Shown in pieces: positions 34,301-45,387 of a stretch of DNA of 64,000 bases. Each line of letters begins with the position of its first letter. Position 1 is the first letter of the stretch. Made by a program: the position numbers and the translations under genes. The stretch comes from Inia geoffrensis. Lineage: Eukaryota; Chordata; Mammalia; Artiodactyla; Iniidae. The stretch is from the NCBI GenBank assembly GCA_036417435.1, contig CM070913.1, positions 17,080,680 through 17,144,679 of the forward strand, written 5' to 3'. The notes below the pieces were generated by a model that saw only the letters and a list, made by a program, of their open reading frames with translations, made no database searches and was not told the DNA's origin.

Positions 34301-35323
34301 TCTTTGATTTCTTCAGTGATCTCTTGGTTATTTAGTAGCGTATTTTTTAGCCTCCATGTGTTTGTATTTTTTGTTTGTTTGTTTGTTTGTTTTGGGGTAC
34401 GTGGGCCTCTCATTGTTGTGGCCTCTCCCGTTGCGGAGCACAGGCTCCGGACGTGCAGGCTCAGCGGCCATGGCTCACGGGCCCAGCTGCTCCGCAGCAT
34501 GTAGGATCTTCCCGGACCGGGGCACGAACCCACGTCCCCTGCATCGGAAGGCGGACTCTCAACCACTGCACCACCAGGGGAGCCCGTGTTTGTATTTTTT
34601 ACATTTTTTTCTGTAATTGATATCTAGTCTCATAGCATTGTGGTCGGAAAAGATACTCGATACAATTTCAATTTTCTTACATTTACCAAGGCTTGATTTG
34701 TGACCCAAGATATGATCTATCCTGGAGAATGTTCCATGAGCACTTGAGAAGAAGGTGTATTCTGTTGTTTTTGGATGGAATGTCCTATAAATATCAATTA
34801 AGTCCATCTTGTTTAATGTATCATTTAAAGCTTGTGTTTCCGTATTTATTTTCATTTTAGATGATCTGTCCATTGGTGAAAGTGGGGTGTTAAAGTCCCC
34901 TACTATGATTGTGTTACTGTTGATTTCCCCTTTTATGGCTGTCAGCATTTGCCTTATGTATTGAGGTGCTCCTATGTTGGGTGCATAAATGTTTACAATT
35001 GTTATATCTTCTTGGCTTCATCCCTTGATCATTGTGTAGTGTCCTTCTTTGTTTCTTGTAATAGTCTTTATTTTAAAGTCTATTTTGTCTGATATGAGAA
35101 TTGCTACTCCACCTTTCTTTTGATTTGTATTTGCATGGAATATCTTTTTCCACCCCCTCACTTTTAGTCTGTATGTGTCCCTAAGTCTGAAGTGGGTGTC
35201 TTGTAGACAGCATATGTACGGGTCTTGTTTTTGTATCCATACAGCCAGTCTATGTCTTTTCGTTGGAGCAGTTAATCCATTTACATTTAAGGTAATTATC
35301 GATACGTCTGTTCCTATTACCAT
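31330..35323 (-). pseudogene. L1 ORF2 remnant (endonuclease-reverse transcriptase)
   Basis: ORF2 encodes the L1 endonuclease and reverse transcriptase that nick target DNA and copy RNA in place. The endonuclease start is visible at 35,323 (IITLNVNGLTAP). The family's QETHF reads QDTHF here (codon at 35,198-35,200), a change at a metal-binding catalytic glutamate. GDFN near 34,890 and SDHNAMRLDINYR near 34,620 follow. The reverse transcriptase region (33,001-33,501) has [19 protein letters not shown] and [18 protein letters not shown]. Its catalytic FADD (33,000-33,011) is out of frame, apparently after loss of one base near 33,069. Stops occur at about 35,018 and downstream, and a SINE at 34,373-34,585 splits the gene. 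It cannot make functional protein. Confidence 0.93.
34373..34585 (-). mobile_element. CHR SINE (short form) nested in L1 ORF2
   Basis: A reversed copy with a GTTT-array tail (34,373-34,393). The perfect 15-bp duplication gtgtttgtatttttt lies at 34,358-34,372 and 34,586-34,600. It interrupts ORF2 just after the endonuclease region, so it is younger than the L1. Confidence 0.96.
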
Positions 35324-35485
35324 TTTCTTAATTGTTTTGAGCTTGTTTTATAGGTCTTTTCCTTCTCTATTGTTTCCTGCCTAGAGAAGTTCCTTTAGCA
35401 TTTGTTGTAAAGCTGGTTTGGTGGTGCTGAATTCTCTTAACTTTGCTTGTCTGTAAAGGTTTTACTTTGTTGAGATCCTTGCTGG

Positions 35486-36138
35486 CTAGAGTAATCTTGG
35501 TTGTAGGTTTTTCCCTTTCATCACTTTAAATATGTCCTCCCACTCCCTTCTGGCTTGCAGAGTTTCTGCTGAACGATCAGCTGTTAACCTTATGGGGATT
35601 CCCTTGTATGTTATTTGTTGCTTTTCCCTTCCTGCTTTTAATATTTTTTCTTTGTATTTAATTTTTGATAGTTTGATTAATATGTGTCTCAGCATGTTTC
35701 TCTTTGGATTAATCCTATGTGGTATTCTCTGTGCTTCCTGGACTTGATTGACTATTTCCTTTCCCATGCTAGGGAAGTTTTTGACTATAACCTCTTCAAA
35801 TATTTTTTCAGACCCTTTCTTTTTCTTTCTTCTTCTGGGACCCCTATAATTCGAATGTTGGTGTGTTTTATGTTACCCCAGTGGTCTTGGAGACTGTCCT
35901 CAATTCTTTTCATTCTTTTTTCTTTATTTTGCTCCCTGGCAGTTATTTTCACCATTTTATATTCCAGCTCACTTATCCATTCTTCTGCCTCAGTTATTCT
36001 GCTATTGATTCCTTCTAGAGTATTTTTAATTTCATTTATTGTATTGTTCATCACTGTTTGTTTGCTCTTTAGCTCTTCTGGGTCCTTGTTAAATGTTTTT
36101 TGTATTTTCTCCATTCCATTTCTGAGATTTTGGATCAT
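35486..36138 (-). pseudogene. L1 ORF1 remnant (RNA-binding chaperone)
   Basis: ORF1 proteins form coiled-coil trimers that bind L1 RNA. The N-terminal piece (36,138-35,785) shows a heptad-rich coiled coil (around EEWISELEYKMVKITAREQ) leading into the RRM start NIRIIGVPEEE. The C-terminal domain (35,767-35,486) is in another frame and contains VQEAQRIPHRINPKR and REKQQITYKGIPIRL. A frameshift near 35,815 separates the two halves, so the gene is dead. Its position upstream of ORF2 with about 160 bp between them is normal for L1. Confidence 0.9.
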
Positions 36139-36812
36139 CTTTGCTATCGTTACTCTATTATTTTTCAGGTAGGTTGCCTATTTCTTCTTCATTTATTTGG
36201 TCTTGTAGGTTTTTACCTTGCTCCTTTGTCTGTAACATATTTTTTTATCATTTCTTTTTTTTTTTTTTTTTTTCGATGGGTGGGTCTGTATTTCTGTGTT
36301 ACTGGTTGTTTGGCCTGAGATGTTCAGCACTGGAGTTTGCAGGCAGTTGGATAGAGCTGGGTCTTGGTGCTGAGATGAGGACCACCGGGAGACCTCACTC
36401 TGATTCATATTCCCTGGGGTCGGAGGTTCTCTGTTAGCCCAGCGGTTTGGACTCAGAGCTGCCACCACAGGTGCTCCGGCCCGACCTCCGGCCTGGGAAT
36501 CAATATCCTACAAGCTCCGTGACACGGCAAAAAGGGAAAGAAAGAAAGGAAGGAAGGAAGGAAGAAAGAGAAAGATAGAAAGAAAGAAGGAAGGAAGCAG
36601 TACAATATCAAAGAATAAAAAACAGAATAAAACTAGAAAGATAAAAAATATATTAGGCACAATCAAAGTATCATTGAAACAACTGGTCGCGGTGGGTTCC
36701 TCCCATCCCCTTAGGTGTCGGTGTTCCCCCACCGGTGCCTGGGTAGGTGCCCTAGTTGTGCGGAGATGTGAATTCCGTGTCCTCCTAGCCTGCCATCTTG
36801 ACTCTATCCTCC
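36139..36812 (-). promoter_or_regulatory. L1 5' UTR / internal promoter remnant
   Basis: The region between ORF1 and the 5' end is GC-richer and repeat-specific (reverse of ctccggcccgacctccggcc, tacaagctccgtgacacggc). L1 elements carry their RNA polymerase II promoter here. On the plus strand it contains a purine-rich GGAA/GAAA tract. Present activity is not implied. Confidence 0.7.
36533..36598. repeat. GGAA/GAAA purine microsatellite
   Basis: An irregular run of aagg, gaag and gaaa units inside the L1 5' UTR, with at least three consecutive ggaa units near 36,548-36,562. Confidence 0.85.
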
Positions 36813-39214
36813 TTTTAACTTTTTCATTTCATGATAATGTAGCCACTGTCCAAAATGATCTTTGAGGATTTTTTCTAAAGGTTAGGAAGAATCTTAGGAC
36901 AAGAGCCTGCATGGCTGGACTGAGACTCATGAAATTGTGTGCTGGCTAAATTTTCGAGCAGGCTTACAGTCAGGTCCACCACATGCAAATGGTTATTAGG
37001 AGATGGTTTTAACTGGGAGGAGTGTCAGCTGAGCTACCTCTGTTATGGGAAGCCAGTTTCTCGAAGAGTGGCGAGTGCTTTAGAGGGTAGTCACCTAAAC
37101 TGGGCAACGTCTGAAAGTACGAATGAATGTATCTACCCATGTGAGATGAGATGATAGAAAAACTCCCAAAATCTGTTGTAAGGGAAGAAACTTTCGTGAC
37201 TAGACACGTCCAATTTCAGCACCTAATGCGATGAAAGGTGGCTGTTTTCGAGCAGAAAAACTTCTGCACGGCCCAGTCAGTTTAAGTGGAGGCCTGAATG
37301 GCATGCACTGTATGCCTAGCTGGTGTGGTGGGGCTGGTGTGCGACCTTGGCAACAGATCTGGCAGTCTGAGCCATCGTCATTGTTTAACCGAGTTTTATC
37401 TTACCTCCCTAGCCTTTCCCTTCTTCTAGAGCACAGCCAAAGCTGTCACGTCTATAAATGAATAAGAAAATCGTCTTGACCCAGCTTCCCTCCTAGCATA
37501 AACATGCTACAGTGTTACCAACATTTTCCTACCCTCAGATCCACTTATGGTCCCTGGGAGGAACAGAGGGAATAAAATGAATGAAATAGGCACTTTCTTA
37601 CTTGCCCTACATAAATTGTTTGTCACTAGGGTGAGTAGGTGAATAAACGCCTTTTTGCAAGGCCATTGTGAATATCTGAAGTTCATCAGAGCCTTTAAGG
37701 ACTAGGATAAAATGCATTTTGCATGTTCCCTTGAGAAATCAAGTTTCACTGCATCTTATTGCCCTCGTTGGAGGTACAAGTTTTAAGCACATATGGCCTA
37801 CCGACCCATGCTTTCATTACTCCTCTTCTCTCATAACCCTCAGAGTTACTGGATAGATGTAAGATGAATAATTTGTTGGATCATTTGTGCTAGTACTTAG
37901 AAAAAGAAGCTAACCTTCTAGGTAAAACGTGCTGTGCGTGAACACACTACAGACCCGAATATACTTCTCACACACGAACAACGAAACAAGTACACGGAAC
38001 CCACCAGAGCGAGTGTGGCTTACTGCACCAGATGGAGGTGATGGATGCCCTTTGCCATGTGAAGGATGGCAGTAGGTTATCATTTTTATGATTTCCAGTG
38101 TTCTGTTACTGATACCTAAATTCCGATTAGTTGGGATTTTATAAAAGAAGTTTGCTCGTGAATTTGACTTTGACTCTCAAACAAAATGATAATATTTGTG
38201 CTCTGTAGAGTTTCACTGTGCTTTTTAGACACCTAGAGTACCATATAGGGTTTTATACCATAGCTGCAATCCTGAAGAAAGTTGACCTCTAGTTTGGTGA
38301 GGCTTGACTGAGAAACCAGTGGAAATGGCTAGAAATACACTGTGGACTTAAATCATTTCTAGCTGGAGCTGGCTTTTCTGTGAGTATCTGCATGATTTGT
38401 AGAGAAAATAGTTTTCCCAGTCACTTAGAAGTGGTTATCCACATTCCCCTGGTACAAGCCCACATGGGCCATTCTAACATCCTTCCCACAGAGCAGGTCG
38501 GCAGGCACACGTGGCCAGGCCTGAGCTTTAAAATGCAGAACACTTGGGAGGAAAACCGATCTATACCACATCCATTCTGGGGAGTCAGGTGGCTGTGGTT
38601 GATGGGTACTGCCAGACCAAGTCAGGAAACAGAAAGTGACTGGGTGACGCTTGCTGACCCAGGAAGGCACTCGGTAGGCAAGCATTTGACCTTTTACCAT
38701 GAAGGAAGGATGGGCCAGAGAAGAACCTCCTGTGGGTCCTAATTTTTGTGAAAATAAGTCTCTAGGGAAACAAAGCCCTTGTGACTCTTGGCCTGAGTCT
38801 GACAGCTGCTAGGCTTGTTAAAGAAATGACAGCGGCCTCCAGAAGAGACATAGGCGGCTTGGAACACGAAAGATTGTGTTCTGCTTTTGCATCGTGTGTG
38901 TGATCAGCTGTCAATTCATAAAACTTTGCTGAGAGTCAGAAAACTAGGCTGCAAAAGCTCTTTCAGGAAATGTTTATAACGTGGAATTATTCTGATCTTC
39001 ATTGTGTTGGTTGAAAAATGGAACAATGGCTTGTTCATAACAAATTGTTCAGTAGGAAAAAATGCAGTAATGGGAATTGCTGGGTAAGTAAATAACAGGG
39101 TGAATATGACAAAATTTGTGGTAAAAATAAATGTGAGCCCTTAAAAATATCAGAAGTGAGCTGAGTTTTGTGATTTGCTATTATAGTCCTTGTGCTGACT
39201 TTGAAGTGATACCT
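36813..39214. other. Unique sequence, nothing recognised
   Basis: About 2.4 kb with no recognised repeat. A 120-codon open frame at 38,380-38,742 (plus) has no domain or exon signals. Confidence 0.45.
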
Positions 39215-39426
39215 TCCAGAGTAGTCCTTGGGCCAAATCCAGCCTGCCTCCTGTCTCTGTAAATAAAGCTTTATTAGAACACAGGCACATCCATCCGCTT
39301 GCATATTGTAAATGGCTGCTTCCTGTTCTGATGGCAGAGTTGAGTAGTGGTAACAGATACGGTAAGACCCACAATACCTAAAGTGTTTACCATCTCTTCC
39401 TGTACAGAAAAAGTGTGTTAACTTCT
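39215..39426 (-). repeat. Fossil DNA-transposon-like repeat, copy 1
   Basis: ggccaaatccagcctgcctc, tgtaaataaagctttattag, ctgatggcagagttgagtag and ccatctcttcctgtacagaa match a very common mammalian repeat whose ends read gtcagcaaa/tttgctgac. I do not give a family name. A second copy lies at 55,634-55,861 in the same direction. Confidence 0.65.
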
Positions 39427-39822
39427 ATTCTAGAACTTTGCCACTCAAAGCAGCATTGGTGATTCGTTGGTGATTTATTGGCACATTAAAGTTTGAGAAG
39501 TAATGGCCTAGGGCATTCTTCATCTGGGGCTTTGGTGATCAAACTCCATGAAGTTATAGGCACAATTCTGTTTGTGTGCTTATGTGTATTTTTCTGCATC
39601 TCTACCCTCTCAGAGATGGAGGGGTCTGCACCCATTATCACTTTCTCAGAATCTGCTTTTCTGTTTTTCTCAGAATTGCTGAGAATCATTAGGCTAGAAA
39701 AGGAAGGCCTTGACTCAGAATTCATGGATTCACGTTTGAAGTGATGGTTATGAAGATCTCACTACTTTACACCAATAAAAGTCAGACCCAGTTCGTGCTC
39801 ATTTATTTATTTATGCTTAAAT
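39427..39822. other. Unique sequence, nothing recognised
   Basis: A short atttatttatttatg array lies at 39,801-39,815, just before the next SINE. Confidence 0.45.
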
Positions 39823-39834
39823 AAAGAATATAAG

Positions 39835-40053
39835 GGGGCTTCCCTGGTGGCACAGTGGTTGAGAGTCCGCCTGCCGATGCAGGGGACATGGGTTTGTGCC
39901 CCGGTCCGGGAAGACCTCACATGCCGCGGAGCGGCTGGGCCCGTGAGCCGTGGCCGCTGAGCCTGCGCGTCCGGAGCCTGTTCTCTGCAACGGGAGAGGG
40001 CATAACAGTGAGAGGCCCGCGTACCCAAATAAAAACCCAAAAACAAACAAAAA
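39835..40053 (+). mobile_element. CHR SINE (short form)
   Basis: A forward copy with a 12-bp duplication carrying one mismatch (aaagaatataag at 39,823-39,834; aaagactataag at 40,054-40,065). The tail is a mixed A/C run. Several CpGs are lost (ggtggcacagtgg, gggtttgtgcc), including one in the B-box. Confidence 0.93.
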
Positions 40054-40065
40054 AAAGACTATAAG

Positions 40066-41229
40066 ATTTGCAGCACAGCCTAGCTATAGGATATGACATT
40101 TTGTGACTATTATTAATGGATAAGGGACTATTTCATGGATATTGGTTCTTTGAGCCTTAATAGCTATTGTCATATAACATTGTGGTTATGGAGATATTTA
40201 TTACATGCCTCTCCCACCTTGGAAAAATGAAAGCCCAAAGGTCCACAATTATAGGACTTTGTAATGACTTCTTATGGGTACCCATTAGAAATCACTGCTA
40301 GTTAGCCTGGCAATGTTATTAAATATCCATCATGTACAGAACCCTGTAGGAATTTCTAAAAGGCAGAGGACAGAATCTAAAATGGACTGAGGCTGACTTC
40401 TGATCGCCTTTCCTATGAATGGCTGTTTCACGTATTCCGTGGATATTCTTTACCCTGTATCGGGCTCCTACAGTAGGTATTAGGACCAGACGATTTATAT
40501 GTCAAGTTTACCTAGATGGACACATGCTTCTGGGGATGGAAGTTGTGCAGATCAGTAGAGGGAGGAATAACAATGGTGCTTTTAGAAAACTGTGGTGTCA
40601 GAGGTAGAGAAAGAAAAGCTTAGAAATGCAGGACTATCTGACCTTGGGACAGATATTTTGACCTTGGGACAAAAATAATCACCCTCACAAACCCAAAAAG
40701 GTACAGACCACTTTGCTTCACAATCTAAAACTATTTTTTAATCCATTAGAGATAAGTGTAGGCTAAGATGGACTACAATTAAGGGTTTAAATACTTTCTG
40801 GTGCTGATTTTCAATGGGCGTGTTCTCCGCTGGAACAAACAGGTCCCTGGGGTCCTGGGTTCTGGGAGCTGGAATGGAGTTGTGTTCAGGGCAAGCCTGG
40901 CTCTTCGGCTGCCTGGGACCCAGGGACTCTGAAAGTTCACCTATGAAGCCAACAAGTTAGAGGCAAGCAGTATATGGCTAGGAGAGAGACCAAGGATGAC
41001 TCATCAGATGGAACCAGGAGCTTCCAGACCAGAGTGTGAGGCTTTGGAAGAGGAGGGAGAGCTGTGAGAGACAGGACCCCACTCCGTAGGCTTAGCTCCT
41101 TGGGGTTGTGGCTTAACGAAGAAAATACAGACCAGTTCAAGTTGTAGGATTCTAGGAGATTTTACTGATGTTGAGGCTTTTCTACCTCATAGGAGCAAAA
41201 CTTTGGACGTTCCAGGGGAGCTCAGAGGT
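40066..41229. other. Unique sequence, nothing recognised
   Basis: No repeat or exon was recognised. A short direct repeat of gaccttgggacaga/gaccttgggacaaa lies near 40,641-40,674. Confidence 0.45.
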
Positions 41230-42420
41230 TACATATATTTCCTAGTTGTGTCCACTTACAGGGCCTGGGAGTAGCGATATCCAATGGCCATGAGCACATC
41301 TATAAGCCAGATCTTGGTTTCTAAATACCATTCTTCAGCTAAAAGGAATGGGCTCCTTGGAGAAATCCGATTCTGGGCCTGGGGAAGGGGAACTATAAGA
41401 TGATCCTAAAACACCTTTTTGTGCCACAAAGTAAGGAAGTGCTCAAAGAATGGTGGGGGCATGTCAAAAGGACATAGCAGCCAGGTTGATGAAGCTCCCA
41501 ACAGCCAAACCTGGGTTGTTTTCAGTATCAAAATTAATATAGCAGTAATGGATCATAATTCATTAAGTAATATAAAATCAGTGAACCCATACGAATATGA
41601 ATAAATAGGGAAAAGCGGACATTCTGTCTTCAGTAGAATGTCCACTAGTAAATGTAGAATAAAAGGTAGCATTAAATATCATCACTGGCAATCATCATGT
41701 AATGGTTAATTCAGGCAAGAAATGTTAAAGTGTGCTAAAATTAGTGGGTGAAAGCTTGATAAGGAGCAAGATTTACATAGCCTCAGGCTGTCTCCACAAA
41801 AATATTCGGTTGGCCCAAAAGTTCGTTCGGCTTTTTGTTCGCTGTTACAGAAAACCGGAACGAACTTTTTGGCCAACCCAGTATTTGTTAAATACAAAAG
41901 AGGGAGGGATTAAAGAGTAACTTTACCTTGGAGAAACCTGGGAGACACAAGTGATCAAGTTACTGTAACACAATCACTTGCTAAGATAGAAGGAGGAAAT
42001 TACAACATTGTTTCTGTAATATCTCCCCTCTCCCCTGCCAAAAAAAAAAAAAGGAAACGAATCTCTTCATGAGAAAACATCAGACAAACTCAAATTTAGG
42101 GATATTTTACAAAATAATTTATGGTAATCTTCAAACTGTCAAGGTTATAGAAGTCAGGGAAGACTGAGGAATAGTTCCAGATTGAGGAAGGATGAAGAAA
42201 CATGACAAGTAAATACAGCATGTGACTCTGGGTTCTATCCCTTTGCATTATTAGGATATTTGGTGAAATTTGAAAGAAGTCTGTGGTAGTGTACCAGTGT
42301 TAAAGCTCCTGATTTTAATGGTTATACTGCAGTTAAATAGGAAATACTTTGGGTATACAGGAGTAATGGAACCTCAGGTCTGCAACTTACTTTCAAGTGG
42401 TTTGGGGAGGGGGGAAGTTA
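41230..42420 (+). mobile_element. Old L1M 3' region, interrupted by a MITE
   Basis: A forward ancient L1: gatcttggtttctaaatacc, tagcagtaatggatcataat, ttggagaaacctgggagaca, aggaatagttccagattgag, gtgactctgggttctatccc and cctcaggtctgcaacttact. It is split by the palindromic element at 41,804-41,880. No coding frame survives. Confidence 0.75.
41804..41880. mobile_element. Palindromic mariner-type MITE, hairpin-forming
   Basis: A 77-bp element flanked by TA on both sides (41,802-41,803 and 41,881-41,882). Its ends (ttcggttggcccaaaagttc and, reversed, ctgggttggccaaaaagttc) are inverted repeats that continue almost to the centre, so a transcript would fold into a nearly perfect stem of about 33 bp with a short loop. 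Mariner-derived palindromes of this sequence type are widespread in cetartiodactyls. In cattle the miR-2284/2285 microRNA family has the same core words (aagttcgtt, aacgaactt). Confidence 0.9.
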
Positions 42421-43271
42421 TTTGTTTTTTGCAACAATGTGAGGTCCTATGGGTAATCATGTTTATTGAAGTTTTGTAAGATGGTGCAAAGTTCAGCTCG
42501 GATTGCAGACAAGTGAGGAGGTTGAAGGTGGATTGGGACATTGTGTTGCCTTTATCAGAAAAGCAGGTTCCAGTAGGGACAAGGGCGAAGGAGCAAATGG
42601 GAAATTGTCAGTTTAGGATAAAGGAGCATCAGCCTATAAAAGGCTATGTAACGCCAAGGGTTCCCCAGGAGGGGAGTAAATGGGAGGCAAGGAGTTGAGT
42701 CCTGCGAAAAGGGTGGGTCTAAGACTTTGATAGATCTGGATGTGGAGGTGAAAGCAGGGACCTCGAGGGGGGCTTTGAACAGCAGACGTGCATCAGTCTA
42801 TGTGCTATCCTTTGCTGGACCCTCCAGTGCCATCCTGGTAAATGGTGGCTCTTCCATCTCTTCCTCGCCATGAATGTCAGTGCCATTTGGGGACGCTCCG
42901 TGGCTATCCATAGATGCTTTGGGGCCAAGTTGGGCAGGAGAGGTGGTTTGCTGGGGACTTGAGAAGGATTACAGCAGTTTATTCTAGAAAGGGAGGTTGT
43001 TCTAAGCTCACATTGAGGTACATTTCACTTAATCTCAGTTCTCTGAGATTCATTTCTGTTAACGCTAATGAAAACCTGGCTGGCTCCAAGTACAGGCTGA
43101 TGGGAGGATTTAAGTATTACTCCTCTGCCTTTGGTGACAGGGCTGATCTCCAGAGTCCTTTCTGTGATGATGCTCTGGTCCCTTGAACATGCCAAATAAG
43201 TGAAAAGCCAAAAGAGTCTGAAATTGACTGTATAGGATTGTTTGTATTTCATGGTAACTTAATTCACAGAA
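42421..43271. other. Unique sequence, nothing recognised
   Basis: No repeat or exon was recognised with confidence. Confidence 0.4.
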
Positions 43272-43730
43272 GATACGAATGCCTAGCATGTGCTTAAATG
43301 CTGTGCTTTACAAAGATAAAGAACACGTATTTCCTGCTCTAGAGGAACCAGAGTCTTGGGGTGAGAATTGTGAGTGAACAAGTAGTTTCAATGCATCATG
43401 GGAAGGAGCTTAATAGGGGCTGATAAAGGGCTGCGGAACTGGGGAGGAGGGAACCTTCAGCTTTGTAAGGGTTGTGGAGAGACACCTTCAAGTCAGGAGG
43501 AACAGTGTGTGTGTTTCTTCACAGAAAGGCACAGAGGTGAGAAACCAGGAGTGGGAGGGTGTCCTGGAGCCTGGGGAGGGGGTGGGAGATGGGGCCTGTG
43601 TGATTAATGGGGGCCAGATCGAAGGACCTTGTGTGCCACCTCTGAGCAGTCCTGGAGAGAAGAGTGCATCTGGGCAATGTGAGCCAGGAACTGTGGCTGG
43701 AAAAAGAAAAATTAATCAAGAAAAGCACCA
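43272..43730 (-). repeat. L2 fragment
   Basis: tagcatgtgcttaaatgctg, tttcctgctctagaggaacc, gtgagtgaacaagtagtttc and ccagatcgaaggaccttgtg follow the reversed L2 3' half. It is decayed. Confidence 0.55.
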
Positions 43731-43737
43731 CGTCAGT

Positions 43738-44140
43738 GTATGAGTTTGCTCAGGCTGCCATAATCAGAAGCACTGATTGGGTGGCTTGACCAACAGAAGT
43801 TGATTTTCTCACAATTCTGGAGGCTAAGTTGAAGATCAAGGCGTCCACGGGGTTGGCCTCTTTGGAGGATTCTCTCCTTGGCTTGTAGGTGGCCATCTTT
43901 CCCCTGTGTCTTCACCTGGTCTTCAAAATATCTCTCTGTGCCCCAATTTTCCCTTCTTCTGAGGACATAGTCACGTTGGATTCAGGCCACCCTAATGGTC
44001 TCATTTTACCTGAATCACCTCTTTAAAGGCCCTGTCTTCAAATACAGTCACACTCTGAGGCACTGAGTGTTAGGACTTGGACATTGGAATCTTGCAGGGG
44101 CGGGGTAGGGAGGTGGGGAGACACCGTTCAGCCCATAACT
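43738..44140 (-). mobile_element. MLT1-type solo LTR (ERVL-MaLR)
   Basis: A reversed LTR: gagtttgctcaggctgccat, gattgggtggcttgaccaac, ttctcacaattctggaggct, ctttaaaggccctgtcttca, and an end near ccgttcagcccataac. No internal region was seen. Confidence 0.85.
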
Positions 44141-44339
44141 GTCAAGGAGTTTTATTTTTGTAGGTCTTCATGCAAGTTTTTAAAGGGCAATTGACAGCTT
44201 TTCTAGAAGTGTGGGAGACTTGCTTTAGCTGTATTGAGGCTTTCTCTCACCTATAATCTTAGAAATAGAAGGACTAACTAAACAGGTGGAATGGAGATGA
44301 GTTTTAACGTTTCACCACGTTTGCAGCATCATGACCCTT

Positions 44340-45385
44340 CACCTTGGAGTACTTCCAGCATGTATCTCCTGAGAACAAGGACATTCTCCTGCAAAGTCAC
44401 ATCATCACACTTAAGAAATTCACCATTAAGTCAGTAATGTCATCTCATACACGGTCCATGCTCAAAAATGTCCTTTATCACGGTAGAGTTTCCCCCCACC
44501 TCAATCCTGGATCACATCAAAGATCATGCATCGGGCTTCCCTGGTGGCGCAGTGACTGAGAGTCCGCCTGCCGATGCAGGCGACACGGGTTTGTGCCCCG
44601 GTCCGGGGAGATCCCACGTGCCTCGGAGCGGCTGGGCCCCTTGAGCCCTGGCCGCTGGGCCTGCGCGTCCGGAGCCTGTGCTCCGCGATGGAAGAGGTCG
44701 GAGCAGTGAGAGGCCTGCGTACTGCCAAAAAAAAAAAAAAAGGATCATGCATCGGATTTAGTTACCATGTCTCCTTAGTCTCTTATAATCTGGAACAGCC
44801 TCCTTGCCTTTGTTTGCCTTTCCACTCAATTGACAGTTTTGAGGAGCCCGTACCAGCCCTACATGTCTTGTTCCCTCATGGTGAAGTTCAAGATGAACAT
44901 TTTGGCACAGCAATGTTTAGCAATATTTCACTGCGTCACTGCAGGAGGACGATGACACATCAGTCTGTTCCATTATGGGTGTGCTAAATTAGACTTTTGG
45001 TTAAGGTGGTATCTGCCTGATCTGCACATTGTAAGGATGACTTTCCTCTTTACCGTTTAGTAAGCAATCTGTGAGCCGATACTTTGAGGCACGTAAATAT
45101 TCTGCCTTCCAATAAGCTTTCATCCAATGATTTTTAGTATCTATTGATGATCTTTGCCTAAATCACTCCTACATTGGAGATGGCAAAAAAAACGGTGTTT
45201 TTTAAGTTTAATCAATCTTTTTTTTTCCATCTATAAACCAGCATTCGTCAATTTAAAAAGTATCCCCCCTCCCCAATTCCTCTCTTAATTTCCCCCTTCT
45301 CTTCCTGTATGTTTTTCCCTTTGAGTATCACTGTGGAGTCACAGATCCTTTTTATAATTCAGTGTCTTATAAAGATACTACCTTT
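44340..45385 (-). mobile_element. Old L1M fragment, part 1
   Basis: Reversed L1M: acaaggacattctcctgcaa, gttaccatgtctccttagtc, tcttataatctggaacagcc, ggttaaggtggtatctgcct and ttttagtatctattgatgat. It is the same kind of L1 region as at 41,230-42,420 but in the opposite orientation. It is split by a CHR SINE and by the MLT1 LTR that follows. Confidence 0.75.
44533..44742 (+). mobile_element. CHR SINE (short form) inserted in L1M
   Basis: A forward copy flanked by gatcatgcatc (44,522-44,532 and 44,743-44,753). It is more diverged than its neighbours: the A-box region reads tggcgcagtgactgag, and the interior has gatggaagaggtcggagcag. Confidence 0.94.
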
Positions 45386-45387
45386 GT

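Larger units (their letters stand above)
30954..36812 (-). mobile_element. Near-full-length L1 LINE, inactive
   Basis: About 5.86 kb on the minus strand, including a 213-bp SINE inserted later. The 3' end with a short A tail (T run 30,954-30,961) is followed by a 3' UTR, ORF2, a spacer, ORF1 and a 5' UTR that starts near the motif gtcaagatggcagg (reverse of about 36,788-36,801), as usual for L1 promoters. Both ORFs are broken by stops and frameshifts. I found no convincing target duplication at its outer edges. The young 3' end at 54,733-54,830 belongs to the same or a close family, since the words agctgattcactttgctgta and caatgttgtgttag/ctaacacaacattg correspond. Confidence 0.95.

Noticed and set aside
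36534..36600. Possible CRISPR-like or satellite array
   Set aside because: The units are 4-bp purine repeats without spacers, inside an L1 5' UTR, in a mammalian genome.
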